Source of the DNA: Chryseobacterium camelliae
GTDB taxonomy: Bacteria; Bacteroidota; Bacteroidia; Flavobacteriales; Weeksellaceae
Direction: 5' to 3'
Assembly (NCBI RefSeq): GCF_027920545.1
Contig: NZ_CP115859.1
Location: forward strand, 1,302,001 to 1,366,000
Length of the DNA stretch: 64,000 nt
The position numbers and the translations under genes are program-made. A model generated the notes under the pieces. That model had not been told where the DNA came from. It made no database searches and worked only from the letters and a program-made list of their open reading frames with translations. Positions 19,174-28,195 of the stretch are shown here, in pieces; the first letter of the stretch is position 1, and every line of letters begins with the position of its first letter.

Positions 19174-19454
19174 CACAATAAATAATTTGATTATTTTTCA
19201 ACATTTAAACCAAAACAAAATAAATTAAACAAAAAGCAAACGTTTAATTACAAAAATAATACACAAAATAGACAGTATAAATAAACATATCACAAATAAA
19301 TAAACAGAATAAAAAAAGGAATCTTAATCCAATATCCAAAGAGGGCATGAACCTAAAGATCTATAGCTCATAAAAACTTCTGAACACCATAAGCTTTCAT
19401 TAGAGAAATAATAGATAAGACAATATCCTTATTAATTTTTGAAACGATCTATAA

Positions 19455-19486
19455 AAAAAGCGGCTTCACAAAAAGTAAAGCCGCTG
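19455..19486 (-). terminator. terminator after the second T9SS paralogue
   Basis: On the minus strand AGCGGCTT and AAGCCGCT pair around an 11-nt loop and are followed by seven T. Confidence 0.85.
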
Positions 19487-19506
19487 AGAATAATTAAAAT
19501 ATACTC

Positions 19507-22053
19507 TTATTTTTTAATTGCTTTGATTGTCTGCTTGGAACCGTCGTTCATGTTCAGGACAACCAAATACAATCCTTGTTTTAAATCTCCTAAGTGAAGA
19601 ACTGAGGAAGGATTTTCAATGTTTTTAACAAGTCTTCCTGTAACATCCATTACTGAAACAGATTTTACATCTTTAATATCAGAAATACTCAATACATCTG
19701 TAAATGGATTTGGATATACATTAACTTCATTTTTTTTAACAGATGTTTCTGAAGTGGCTAACCCGCTAAGCTCATAACTTATATCATCAAGAAGCACACT
19801 ATAAGAAGGAGAACCGGTATGTTTTAATACCAATTTATTAACTCCGGCAGGTATTCCTGTAATATTTAATGTAAAATTATCTACAGCAGTCGTGCTGGAT
19901 GCCGTATATGAGCCAATAGATACAAAAGTTGAAGTATCTGTCGGATTTGTTAAATATCCTATCTGTACAACTCCACCAGCACTTGAGTTACCTCTCCCTT
20001 TGAATTTAAGAACATAACTCCCTGATTGTAATGTTGAAAGCTCCGGTGTTGAAACCATTCCTATAGAAGTTCCGGATGTATAAATATACATTGCATTTGG
20101 AGCTGACATAGCAGAAGATGCATATGCTTTTGCATAAGTTGTATTTGTACCAATACTCGTCCAACAAGGAGGTAGCGAATCTACTGCAGTAGTATCAAAA
20201 TTTTGAGTAAATGTTGCTACCGATACACAAGCTGTAATAAATGTCGCTTGTAAGGACCAAATACTTTTATCTGTTCCACTGCATACAGAACGTACCCATA
20301 CGTAATAAGTAGAAGCAGGAGACAATCCGCTTATTGGAGCTGATGTTGTTGAAGACGATGCTGAATTAGTACCATTTAATATTGTAGAAGATGTTGGTGC
20401 TACATTTGAAGTACTATAATACACTTCATAGCCATTCGCAGGTACTGTCCCAGGAGCCGTCCAACCTATAGTAGCCCCGGAAGATGTAATAGCTGAAGCA
20501 GATACAGCAGTCGGTTCAAGACAAGAAGGAATTTCTTGAACTGTAATATCATCAATATAAATGGTACGGGATGTTGCCGTCAATCCGTGTTTAAATGCCA
20601 ATTGTACATCAGTACCTGCAGGAATATTAACCGTATATTGCGTTTGAGTAGTTGTTAAGGCAAGAGGAGACCCTATCTGTGTAAAAGTAGCAGGATCTGC
20701 AGCATTTGCTAAAGTACCCACTAATAGCGTGGTTCCGGCTGTAGTGGATTTTGCATAAAACCTTACACGTTTTGTACCGTTTGAAAGGCTCGTAGTTGGA
20801 GGTGAAACCAACATTTGACTACCCGAAGTTGCACTAGAATTATTTAGATAGTAAGCATTAGGTGAAGTAAAAGCATTTGTTGTTCCGCTTACATATCCAT
20901 TACCTGGAAACGATGCGCTTTCAAGGTATGACCAGCAACTTGGCGCATTGTTATTTGAAGCTGAACCCGTACTTGTAGTATCAAAATTCTCTGTATATGG
21001 AACCGTAAATACAGCACAAGCTGTTTTAAACGTTCCACCAAAAGACCATGCACTTTGGCTCGTTCCTGTACTACAATTTGTTCTTACCCAATAATAATAA
21101 GTCGTGTTTGAGTTCAGACCAGGAATAGTTTTGGAAGTTCCCGTTTCTCCAGGAAAATTTGGTGTTGCAGTACTTGCAGGAACTGTATTCGAAGTACTAT
21201 AATAAATATCATAGCTTGCGACCGTTGATCCGGCAGGGGCTGTCCATGAGATTGCCGCCGAGTTGGCAGTAACTGTTCCAACAGGCTGTAATGTAGGCGG
21301 AACACACGTTGAGTATGCATCAGCCGAAAAAGCAAAAATATTTGTTGTATTTGCCGAGCCTGTACCCGCAGTTTTGGTCACAACCACACTTTGGATAAGC
21401 TTCGCTTGATTAGCCGCATCTATTACCAACTCATTTTGATACAATCTTGGATTAGTCCCCCCTTCCGGCGACGGAACATCATCACCGGCAAGAGGCGCCG
21501 CTCCCGGTCTTTTAATTCTTCCAATCCCTTGAAGAGCAATATTAGTTCCGTTGTACCAATCAGCAATATTAATACCTGTAAATAGCTGATTGGTACCATC
21601 TGAAAAATTCACTGTAACAGAAACCGTTGCACTACCACTCCCGTTGGTAGAAAGCATATACAATTTAGTAGCTGCTTTTGGTGTTGTAAATACTAAGGTT
21701 CCGGCATCATTTACCGCAGCCAATCTCAAAGAATTATTTGCACTCAAACTTGCCAATTGATAACTCAATCCGGGAGTTGCAGTTATCACGGAATTAATAA
21801 TTCCATCAACAGGAATACCATAATTAATAGGCGTACTTGTTGACGTTAATAGGAAATCCTTAGCTACAAAAGCATAAGAAACTCCATCTACATCATTATT
21901 TGCAGTAACTGACGACGAGCCTGTTCCATTCGCAATTACATCTGCTGTAAATCCTGTCTGCACAGGCATTTGCTGGTAGTTTTGTGCTAAAGCAAAAGAA
22001 CTGGCAAACAGTCCTAATGCACCCAACACAAGAGCTGGTTGATTTTTTCTCAT
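19507..22053 (-). CDS. secreted FN3/jelly-roll protein with T9SS sorting domain (paralogue 2)
   Basis: This 848-residue paralogue of the next gene leftward has the same order: signal peptide, N-terminal beta domain, FN3, choice-of-anchor J, FN3, second jelly roll, T9SS type A domain (VNVYPNPFTD to the end, QTIKAIKK). The central FN3/jelly-roll block is almost identical in DNA and protein to paralogue 1. The N-terminal domain and second jelly roll (about 610-760, ends SVLLDDISYEL) have diverged, and the latter aligns with a different jelly-roll subtype. Type IX export is clear; the ligand is unknown. Confidence 0.9.
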   Translation of the reverse strand: MRKNQPALVLGALGLFASSFALAQNYQQMPVQTGFTADVIANGTGSSSVTANNDVDGVSYAFVAKDFLLTSTSTPINYGIPVDGIINSVITATPGLSYQLASLSANNSLRLAAVNDAGTLVFTTPKAATKLYMLSTNGSGSATVSVTVNFSDGTNQLFTGINIADWYNGTNIALQGIGRIKRPGAAPLAGDDVPSPEGGTNPRLYQNELVIDAANQAKLIQSVVVTKTAGTGSANTTNIFAFSADAYSTCVPPTLQPVGTVTANSAAISWTAPAGSTVASYDIYYSTSNTVPASTATPNFPGETGTSKTIPGLNSNTTYYYWVRTNCSTGTSQSAWSFGGTFKTACAVFTVPYTENFDTTSTGSASNNNAPSCWSYLESASFPGNGYVSGTTNAFTSPNAYYLNNSSATSGSQMLVSPPTTSLSNGTKRVRFYAKSTTAGTTLLVGTLANAADPATFTQIGSPLALTTTQTQYTVNIPAGTDVQLAFKHGLTATSRTIYIDDITVQEIPSCLEPTAVSASAITSSGATIGWTAPGTVPANGYEVYYSTSNVAPTSSTILNGTNSASSSTTSAPISGLSPASTYYVWVRSVCSGTDKSIWSLQATFITACVSVATFTQNFDTTAVDSLPPCWTSIGTNTTYAKAYASSAMSAPNAMYIYTSGTSIGMVSTPELSTLQSGSYVLKFKGRGNSSAGGVVQIGYLTNPTDTSTFVSIGSYTASSTTAVDNFTLNITGIPAGVNKLVLKHTGSPSYSVLLDDISYELSGLATSETSVKKNEVNVYPNPFTDVLSISDIKDVKSVSVMDVTGRLVKNIENPSSVLHLGDLKQGLYLVVLNMNDGSKQTIKAIKK

Positions 22054-22081
22054 AAAAAACGTTTTATTAATTGGCGTAAAT

Positions 22082-22101
22082 CTAAGAATTTAATCTAAAA
22101 C
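22082..22101 (-). promoter_or_regulatory. promoter block of the second T9SS paralogue
   Basis: This is the copy of the block at 19154-19173. On the minus strand it lies between TTTG and TAGATTTA with a gap of about 20 nt. Confidence 0.5.
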
Positions 22102-22324
22102 GATCAAATACAATTTAACTACTTTTCAAAATTTATAAAAAAACTAAATAAAATAAACAAAAAACAAACGTTTAATTACAGAAAATACACAGAAATAAAA
22201 ACAAATATCAAAATATATAACAATTCCTATTTAAAACATAATATATTACATTTAGCCTTTATCATTTCATCCTTAGAAAAAATATTTTGCTATTTTTGTG
22301 CAACTAATTTTTAGATAAAAAAGA

Positions 22325-23530
22325 ATGCCTAATATTTCAAACAGAGCACAACAGATGCCGCCTTCGCCGGTAAGAAAACTGGTTCCTTTTGCATTGAAAG
22401 CAAAACAGAAAGGAACAAAAGTATACCACCTCAATATCGGGCAACCGGATATTGAAACCCCTGAAACAGCACTGAATGCTTTAAAAAACATTGATTTAAA
22501 AGTATTGGAATATGCACTTTCTGAAGGAAACCTAGACTATAGAAAAGCACTCACAGAATACTATCATTCTTTAGATTTTACTGATCTTACTCCTGATAAC
22601 TTTATTGTCACCAACGGAGGATCAGAAGCTCTAAATTTTGCCATTTCGACTTTATGTGATAACGGGGACGAAGTAATCATTCCTGAGCCTTATTATGCCA
22701 ATTATAACGGATTTACAAGTACTTTCAATGTACATGTAGTTGCAGTTCCTTCAACAATCGACACAGGTTTTGCACTTCCTCCTATCGAAGAATTCGAAAA
22801 GAAAATCACAGAAAAAACAAGAGCAATCGTTATCTGTAATCCCGGAAATCCTACAGGATATTTATATACCCGTGAAGAATTACAAAAATTAGCGGAAATT
22901 GCTTTGAAATACGATATTGTTGTCATCTCTGATGAAGTATACAGAGAATATGTATATGACGGAAAACAACAAATTTCAATGCTTGCCTTCCCTGAATTAA
23001 GCGAAAACTGCATTATTATCGATTCAGAATCTAAGCGTTATTCCATGTGCGGAGTAAGAATCGGATGCATGATTACCCGTTCTAAAAAAATCCATGACGC
23101 AGCAATGCTTTTTGCCCAGGCAAGATTAAGCCCGGTTCTTTTAGGTCAGATTGCAGCAACAGCGGCACACCAAAATGACGGAGCTTATATCAGAGCGGTA
23201 AGAGAAGAGTACACCCACAGAAGAAACGTACTGGTAGATCAGCTGAACGCTATTCCCGGAGTGATTTGCCCAAAACCGAAAGGAGCATTCTATTGTGTAG
23301 CAGAACTTCCGGTAGATGATACTGAAAAGTTTGCACAATGGTTGTTAGAAAAATATTCAAACAACAACGAAACCATTATGGTTGCACCTGCAGGAGGATT
23401 CTACAGTGATCCGGAGCTTGGTAAAAAACAAGTAAGAATTGCTTATGTCCTTAAAGAAGAAGATTTGAAAAGAAGTGCAGAAATTCTAAAAGATGCTTTA
23501 CAGCAATACAGATTAGAATTCAATCTTTAA
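22325..23530 (+). CDS. PLP-dependent aminotransferase, class I/II (aspartate aminotransferase-like)
   Basis: This 401-residue fold-type I aminotransferase moves amino groups between an amino acid and a 2-oxo acid. It shows the substrate-side motif LNIGQPDIETP, the PLP-ring stacking Tyr in EPYYANYNGF, VICNPGNPTG (Asn to PLP), ISDEVYREYVY (Asp/Tyr) and the Schiff-base lysine in SESKRYSMCGVRIG. The exact substrate is not certain; members are often annotated AspC-like. A TATTTTTG promoter box lies about 30 nt upstream. It is followed 9 nt later by a lipoprotein gene and then murB. Confidence 0.93.
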   Translation: MPNISNRAQQMPPSPVRKLVPFALKAKQKGTKVYHLNIGQPDIETPETALNALKNIDLKVLEYALSEGNLDYRKALTEYYHSLDFTDLTPDNFIVTNGGSEALNFAISTLCDNGDEVIIPEPYYANYNGFTSTFNVHVVAVPSTIDTGFALPPIEEFEKKITEKTRAIVICNPGNPTGYLYTREELQKLAEIALKYDIVVISDEVYREYVYDGKQQISMLAFPELSENCIIIDSESKRYSMCGVRIGCMITRSKKIHDAAMLFAQARLSPVLLGQIAATAAHQNDGAYIRAVREEYTHRRNVLVDQLNAIPGVICPKPKGAFYCVAELPVDDTEKFAQWLLEKYSNNNETIMVAPAGGFYSDPELGKKQVRIAYVLKEEDLKRSAEILKDALQQYRLEFNL

Positions 23531-23539
23531 TACCCTATA

Positions 23540-24016
23540 ATGTCAGCAATAAAATTTTTACGATTGAAAATATTCTTTTCAACAGTTTTATTGCTGATTT
23601 TTTTTTCCTGTAATAAAAAAGCGAAAAAAACGGTTTCCAAAACCAACGAAATTACGTCTGTCAGTTTCTCAAACGTAAGCGGAAATCTGGGAAATTACAG
23701 GATCATTAAAATCACCAAAGATTCCATTACTTTAGAACAGGGAAATACCACCAGACAAACCCATAAGCAATGGGCTTCCGGCATAAATCCGCACGTTTGG
23801 AAACAACTCGTCTCCTCTTTCAACATTGCAACTTTAGGCAAAATTAAAAGTTCAGAAAGCATACAAGCCAAAGGTGGAACTGATGAAGTATTTCAGGTAA
23901 AGACTTCCAAAAAATCTCATGTCTATGTAAATTCTTATAATGACACCATTCATTACAAGCAGTTTGAAAAGTTTAAATCACAATTAGAAAAAATTCTCCC
24001 AAAAGAACATCCATAA
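23540..24016 (+). CDS. hypothetical lipoprotein
   Basis: This 158-residue protein has a lipoprotein signal peptide (hydrophobic stretch ending LIFFSCNKKAKK). The mature domain is beta-rich (ITSVSFSNVSGNLGNYRIIK) and resembles other small Bacteroidota lipoproteins with no named family. It lies 9 nt after the aminotransferase and 4 nt before murB, so all three are one operon. The role is unknown. Confidence 0.75.
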   Translation: MSAIKFLRLKIFFSTVLLLIFFSCNKKAKKTVSKTNEITSVSFSNVSGNLGNYRIIKITKDSITLEQGNTTRQTHKQWASGINPHVWKQLVSSFNIATLGKIKSSESIQAKGGTDEVFQVKTSKKSHVYVNSYNDTIHYKQFEKFKSQLEKILPKEHP

Positions 24017-24020
24017 TCTC

Positions 24021-25040
24021 ATGCAAGAAAATTTTTCATTAAAAGCTTACAATACTTTCGGGGTAGAAGCTAAAACAAAATATTTCGCCGAAGTTGCCAC
24101 CACAGAAGAATTAAAAGAAGCGATTAACTTCTCTAGCTCTCAGAGTCCCAAAATTCCGATTTTATTTCTTGGAGGAGGAAGCAATATATTATTCACCAAA
24201 GATTTTGACGGACTTGCTATTAAGTTAAATTTAAAAGGAATTTCCGAAGAAATTACAGGAGAAAACGAAGTATTGGTAACCGCTAAAGCAGGGGAAAACT
24301 GGCATAGTTTTGTAATGTACTGTCTGGATAAAAACTACGGAGGTCTGGAAAACCTTTCCCTAATTCCCGGAAATGTAGGAACTTCTCCTATGCAGAATAT
24401 CGGAGCTTACGGAACTGAAATAAAAGACATTTTTGTAGACTGCAAAGTGTTGGATATAGAAAATCTTGAACTCAAAACATTTAACCTTGAACAATGCAGA
24501 TTCGGATACAGAGATTCTATTTTCAAGCAGGAAGGAAAAGGTAAATATGTAATTCTCGAAGTTACATTCAGGCTTACCACAAAAGACCATCATATTAAAA
24601 CAGAATATGGAGCGATTAAATCTGAGTTGGAAAGTTTAAGTATTCAGGAACCTACCATTCAGGATATTTCTAAAGCTGTTGTCAATATCAGGCAAAGTAA
24701 ACTTCCGGATCCAAAAGAGATCGGAAATGCAGGAAGCTTTTTTAAAAACCCGACCATTCCTTTGGCTCAATTTGAAGAATTAAAAGAAAAGTTTGAAAAC
24801 ATCCAGGGATACCCCAACGGAAGCTTCGTGAAAGTTCCTGCAGGCTGGCTGATCGAACAATCCGGCTGGAAGGGAAAACAAATCGGAAATGTAGCTTCAC
24901 ACAAGCTTCAGGCTTTGGTGATCATCAACGCAACAGGAAACGCAACCGGGAAAGAAATCTTCGACTTTTCTACTGAAATTATTAATTCCGTGAAAGAAAA
25001 ATACGGCATTGAGCTGGAAAGGGAAGTGAATATTATTTGA
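24021..25040 (+). CDS. murB: UDP-N-acetylmuramate dehydrogenase MurB
   Basis: This 339-residue FAD enzyme reduces UDP-GlcNAc-enolpyruvate with NADPH, the step after MurA. The FAD-binding region has LFLGGGSNILF and GLENLSLIPGNVGTSPMQNIG. The C-terminal substrate-binding part has GNAGSFFKNP, with the catalytic Ser in the GSFFKNP motif, and AGWLIEQSGWKGKQIG. Its type I architecture and length are normal. It is the last gene of the three-gene operon; murA is about 12 kb away. Confidence 0.97.
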   Translation: MQENFSLKAYNTFGVEAKTKYFAEVATTEELKEAINFSSSQSPKIPILFLGGGSNILFTKDFDGLAIKLNLKGISEEITGENEVLVTAKAGENWHSFVMYCLDKNYGGLENLSLIPGNVGTSPMQNIGAYGTEIKDIFVDCKVLDIENLELKTFNLEQCRFGYRDSIFKQEGKGKYVILEVTFRLTTKDHHIKTEYGAIKSELESLSIQEPTIQDISKAVVNIRQSKLPDPKEIGNAGSFFKNPTIPLAQFEELKEKFENIQGYPNGSFVKVPAGWLIEQSGWKGKQIGNVASHKLQALVIINATGNATGKEIFDFSTEIINSVKEKYGIELEREVNII

Positions 25041-25247
25041 TATTTTTAAAAATAATTTAAAAACCTTCTAATCAGATCCTTCGGCTCCGCTCAGGATGAC
25101 ATCGCTAATACTACCGTTTTATTTCAACATAAACTTAGCCGCAAATTTGTAGTGTTGCAATGTTGCAATGCTGCAGAAAAGCGCGCTAAGGAACTGAACG
25201 GATAATTTCTAAATATCCTGAATGTACTAAAGATTTTTATCAATAAT
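25041..25247. other. intergenic region with a repeat fragment
   Basis: No gene is visible. A fragment at about 25078-25102 (CCTTCGGCTCCGCTCAGGAT) is of the short hairpin type often scattered between flavobacterial genes. A triplet-like TGTTGCAATGTTGCAATGCTG run follows near 25153. Confidence 0.4.
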
Positions 25248-25670
25248 TTATGCAACCAAACCCTGGAATTTCTTTTCGATAAATTTTCTTATCAAGAAGC
25301 CTAAAAACACTCCGAAAGTATTCAGAATAATATCATCCACTTCAAAAATTCCCATTCTTGTAAAATACTGAATGGCCTCAACAATCATAATTGTTGAAAT
25401 AAAAGCAAAAAGCAGACTTTTTAAGTCTTCAAGCTTAGGAAAAATCCAGCCCAGAAATCCGAAAGGAATAAACATCACCACATTCCCGACAACAATTATC
25501 ACAATATTTTTCCAGGAGACACAGCCTTTAATGAAATTTATCGTAGAAAATACCGGTTCGATTGTCAGTAAATTATCCTCCATTTGAGTCCTTCCCATCC
25601 CGAAAAACATCAGATAGAGCAAAAACAAAGTATAAGGAACAATACTAATTTTATAAAATTTCTTTAACAT
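25248..25670 (-). CDS. VanZ family membrane protein
   Basis: This 140-residue protein has four predicted membrane helices (about 10-25, 55-75, 80-100 and 112-130). The VanZ signature is the IVGNVVMFIPFGFLG segment and the helix with EAIQYFTRMGIFEVDDIILN. VanZ is linked to teicoplanin resistance in enterococci, but most homologues have unknown roles. The ATG at 25670 is preferred: a TAAATTTG promoter box ends 6 nt upstream, and the alternative start nine bases further out is a TTG. It is divergent from lnt. Confidence 0.85.
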   Translation of the reverse strand: MLKKFYKISIVPYTLFLLYLMFFGMGRTQMEDNLLTIEPVFSTINFIKGCVSWKNIVIIVVGNVVMFIPFGFLGWIFPKLEDLKSLLFAFISTIMIVEAIQYFTRMGIFEVDDIILNTFGVFLGFLIRKFIEKKFQGLVA

Positions 25671-25676
25671 CGATTG

Positions 25677-25684
25677 CAAATTTA
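25677..25684 (-). promoter_or_regulatory. -7 promoter box for the vanZ-like gene
   Basis: TAAATTTG on the minus strand ends 6 nt from the ATG, implying a leaderless or nearly leaderless message. Confidence 0.5.
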
Positions 25685-25700
25685 TTCATTTCAAAAACAT

Positions 25701-25708
25701 TAAATTTG
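25701..25708 (+). promoter_or_regulatory. -7 promoter box for lnt
   Basis: TAAATTTG lies 17 nt before the lnt ATG at 25726. It is about 20 bp from the oppositely oriented vanZ box. Confidence 0.5.
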
Positions 25709-25725
25709 TGTGTTAAATTAATTTA

Positions 25726-27366
25726 ATGAAATACGTTTTACTTACGCTCATTTCAGCGATGCTGCTGTCCATTTCGTGGCCGACTTACGGTGTTCCGTTT
25801 TTTATATTTGTTGCTTTGGTTCCTCTTCTGATGATGGAGCACGGGATTTCAAAATTTTCAGATTACAAAAGAAAAAGCTGGGTTGTTTTCGGACTCTCCT
25901 ACTTATGTTTTATCATCTGGAATATCGTAACAACAGGCTGGCTGTACGGATCAAAAAATCCGGACGGAAGCCATTCCTTAATGGCGGTCTTATTCCCGGT
26001 TTTAGTCAATTCTTTACTGTATTCATTAGTATTCCAATGCTATCATTGGTACAAAAATGCGCAGGGAACATATTGGGGACTGGCATTTTTTGTGGCGATC
26101 TGGATGAGTTTTGAAAAATTCCATATGAATTGGGAGTTAACCTGGCCATGGTTGAATCTAGGAAATTCATTTTCAGAATACCCGAAACTAATACAATGGT
26201 ATGATACATTAGGCGCTACGGGCGGAAGCTTCTGGATATTGCTCATCAACGTATTGATATTTTACACCATAAGAATCTGGGAAGCCGGCAGAAAGAGAAA
26301 GGATTTAATTAAAAATACTTCTGTTGTTGCTGCATTGATCATTATCCCGATGGTTATCTCAGTAGTACGATATAATAGTTTTAATGAAAAACCGATCGGA
26401 ACGGTGAATATCTTAATGCTTCAACCGGATCTTGATCCTTATGCGGAAAAGTATTCACAAGACAGCCTGACAATTGAAAATGACCTTTTAAACCTGGCTG
26501 AGAGAAATTCAAAAGGAAAAATTGATTATTATATTGCTCCGGAAACAGCACTTCCAGGTAATGGTTCCATTTCCGAAACCGCTTTTGAGAAAAGCTTAAT
26601 TTTAAATAGTGTAAAAGGATTTTTATCAAAACATCCGGGTTCCGTTTTTTCAACGGGAATTTCTTCTCACCGATTTTATACCAGTCAAAATAATCTTCCA
26701 AAAGCAGCTTATCAATTAAACCCCGAACTTTGGGTTGAACGATATAATTCAGCAGTTCAAATTACCCCCGATCAAAAAGTGGAAGTGTATCACAAAGGGA
26801 AATTAGTTCCCGGTGTAGAAATTTTCCCTTATATGGACTATTTAAAGCCTATTCTGGGCGATGCTATGCTCAATCTGGGAGGAACTGTTGCTTCTTTAGG
26901 AACAGACAAGGAAAGAGTCGCTTTTTCGAATCCTTACAACAAAGGAAAAATTGCCCCAATTATTTGCTACGAAAGTATCTATGGAGAATTCGTGACAGAA
27001 TACGTAAAAAAAGGAGCCAACTTCCTGGGAATTATGACCAACGATTCCTGGTGGGGTGTTTCGGAAGGACATAGACAACTTCTGTCGTATGCGAAATTAA
27101 GAGCCATAGAAACCCGAAGAGAGATTGCACGTGCTGCAAACAGCGGTATCTCTGCCCATATCAACGCCAAAGGAGAAATTGTGGAAGATACTTTTTACGG
27201 AGACAAAACCACTCTTTTTGCGAAAATTAATCTCTATGAAAAACAAACCTTCTATGTAAAGGCAGGAGATCTCCTAACCCGATTTTCTATATTCGCTTTA
27301 GGATTTTTATTATTTTATTTTATCATAAAACGGTTTCAGAAAAAGACAGCTAAACAACAGGCTTAA
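25726..27366 (+). CDS. lnt: apolipoprotein N-acyltransferase Lnt
   Basis: This 546-residue inner-membrane enzyme adds the third acyl chain to lipoproteins. N-terminal membrane helices (about 1-215) are followed by a periplasmic nitrilase-like domain with the Glu-Lys-Cys triad: Glu273 (YIAPETALPG), Lys357 (VYHKGKLVPG) and Cys414 (PIICYESIYG). A last helix closes the protein (SIFALGFLLFYFII). The start is the first ATG after a TAAATTTG box. It supports the many lipoproteins in the window. Confidence 0.96.
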   Translation: MKYVLLTLISAMLLSISWPTYGVPFFIFVALVPLLMMEHGISKFSDYKRKSWVVFGLSYLCFIIWNIVTTGWLYGSKNPDGSHSLMAVLFPVLVNSLLYSLVFQCYHWYKNAQGTYWGLAFFVAIWMSFEKFHMNWELTWPWLNLGNSFSEYPKLIQWYDTLGATGGSFWILLINVLIFYTIRIWEAGRKRKDLIKNTSVVAALIIIPMVISVVRYNSFNEKPIGTVNILMLQPDLDPYAEKYSQDSLTIENDLLNLAERNSKGKIDYYIAPETALPGNGSISETAFEKSLILNSVKGFLSKHPGSVFSTGISSHRFYTSQNNLPKAAYQLNPELWVERYNSAVQITPDQKVEVYHKGKLVPGVEIFPYMDYLKPILGDAMLNLGGTVASLGTDKERVAFSNPYNKGKIAPIICYESIYGEFVTEYVKKGANFLGIMTNDSWWGVSEGHRQLLSYAKLRAIETRREIARAANSGISAHINAKGEIVEDTFYGDKTTLFAKINLYEKQTFYVKAGDLLTRFSIFALGFLLFYFIIKRFQKKTAKQQA

Positions 27367-27488
27367 CAGTCTTATTTGTGAAAAAATATGATAACTAATT
27401 GAAAAATAAATTTTAAAACATTTGTCTATCTAAAAAATTCTTCGTTATTTTGCAACCTCAAATATTATACAAATAAGAACATCGAGAT

Positions 27489-27731
27489 ATGTCAAGAATT
27501 TGCCAAATAACAGGAAAGCGTGCAATGGTTGGTAACAACGTTTCTCACGCTAATAACAAAACGAAGCGTCGTTTTGAAATTAACTTATTGGAGAAGAAGT
27601 TTTACCTTCCGGAGCAAGATAAGCACGTAACACTGAAAGTATCAGCTCATGGATTGAGAGTGATTAACAAGATTGGAATCGAGGAAGCTATTGAAAGAGC
27701 TACTAGAAACGGATTGATTAAAAAGAATTAA
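27489..27731 (+). CDS. rpmB: 50S ribosomal protein L28
   Basis: This 80-residue bL28 starts [20 protein letters not shown], the conserved N-terminus with the GKRPxxGNNVSHAxxKTKR pattern. It is the first of a ribosomal cluster: rpmG follows 6 nt later, then a 49-residue DUF4295 gene and ftsY. The order is typical for Bacteroidota. Confidence 0.97.
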   Translation: MSRICQITGKRAMVGNNVSHANNKTKRRFEINLLEKKFYLPEQDKHVTLKVSAHGLRVINKIGIEEAIERATRNGLIKKN

Positions 27732-27737
27732 TAAATC

Positions 27738-27920
27738 ATGGCAAAAAAAGGAAATAGAGTTCAAGTAATTCTTGAATGCACAGAGCATAAAGAAAGCGGA
27801 GTAGCAGGAATGTCTAGATACATCACTACTAAAAACAAAAAGAACACTACAGAGAGATTGGAGCTTAAAAAGTACAATCCTGTTCTTAAGAAAGTTACCG
27901 TTCACAAAGAAATTAAGTAA
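27738..27920 (+). CDS. rpmG: 50S ribosomal protein L33
   Basis: This 60-residue bL33 contains [11 protein letters not shown] and [20 protein letters not shown], the family core. Of the zinc-binding cysteines found in C+ forms, only one (LECTEH) remains, so this is the zinc-free C- type. It is co-transcribed with rpmB and the DUF4295 gene. Confidence 0.97.
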   Translation: MAKKGNRVQVILECTEHKESGVAGMSRYITTKNKKNTTERLELKKYNPVLKKVTVHKEIK

Positions 27921-27940
27921 TTTAGAAAATATAATCTACC

Positions 27941-28090
27941 ATGGCAAAGAAAGTAGTAGCAACCCTACAAACTGGGTCTAAAAAAATGACTAAAGTTGTG
28001 AAAATGGTTAAGTCATCTAAGTCAGGTGCTTACGTTTTCGAAGAAAAAGTAATGAATGCAGACGAAGTAGACGGTTATTTGAAAAAATAA
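27941..28090 (+). CDS. DUF4295 small basic protein, likely ribosome-associated
   Basis: This 49-residue frame starts MAKKVVATLQTGSKKMTKVV and ends DEVDGYLKK, 20 nt after rpmG. It is highly basic and belongs to the Bacteroidota-specific DUF4295 family. Its place between rpmG and ftsY and its composition point to a ribosomal protein. I recall that a Flavobacterium johnsoniae ribosome structure reported an extra protein, bL38. This may be the same family, but I cannot confirm that here. Confidence 0.88.
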   Translation: MAKKVVATLQTGSKKMTKVVKMVKSSKSGAYVFEEKVMNADEVDGYLKK

Positions 28091-28111
28091 TCTACACTTT
28101 ATTTACAATAT

Positions 28112-28144
28112 AAAAAACTACTCAGCTTTTGGGTAGTTTTTTTG
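28112..28144 (+). terminator. terminator after the rpmB-rpmG-DUF4295 cluster
   Basis: AAAAAACTAC/GGTAGTTTTTT pairs around a short loop and ends in T7. Confidence 0.7.
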
Positions 28145-28145
28145 T

Positions 28146-28153
28146 TATCTTTG
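28146..28153 (+). promoter_or_regulatory. -7 promoter box for ftsY
   Basis: TATCTTTG lies 42 nt upstream of the ftsY ATG, directly after the preceding terminator. ftsY therefore has its own promoter. Confidence 0.6.
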
Positions 28154-28195
28154 CTCTAAACATAGATACCACAACATCTTATATTATAAAATTCT

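Larger units (their letters stand above)
19128..19506. other. intergenic region between the two T9SS paralogues
   Basis: No gene is visible in these 379 AT-rich bases. They hold the promoter block of the left paralogue (19154-19173 and nearby) and the strong terminator of the right one (19455-19486). The middle (about 19200-19440) shows nothing I can interpret. Confidence 0.5.

Noticed and set aside
25150..25175. TGTTGCAATGTTGCAATGCTG as a repeat array
   Set aside because: Only two to three imperfect units; not a CRISPR or minisatellite.
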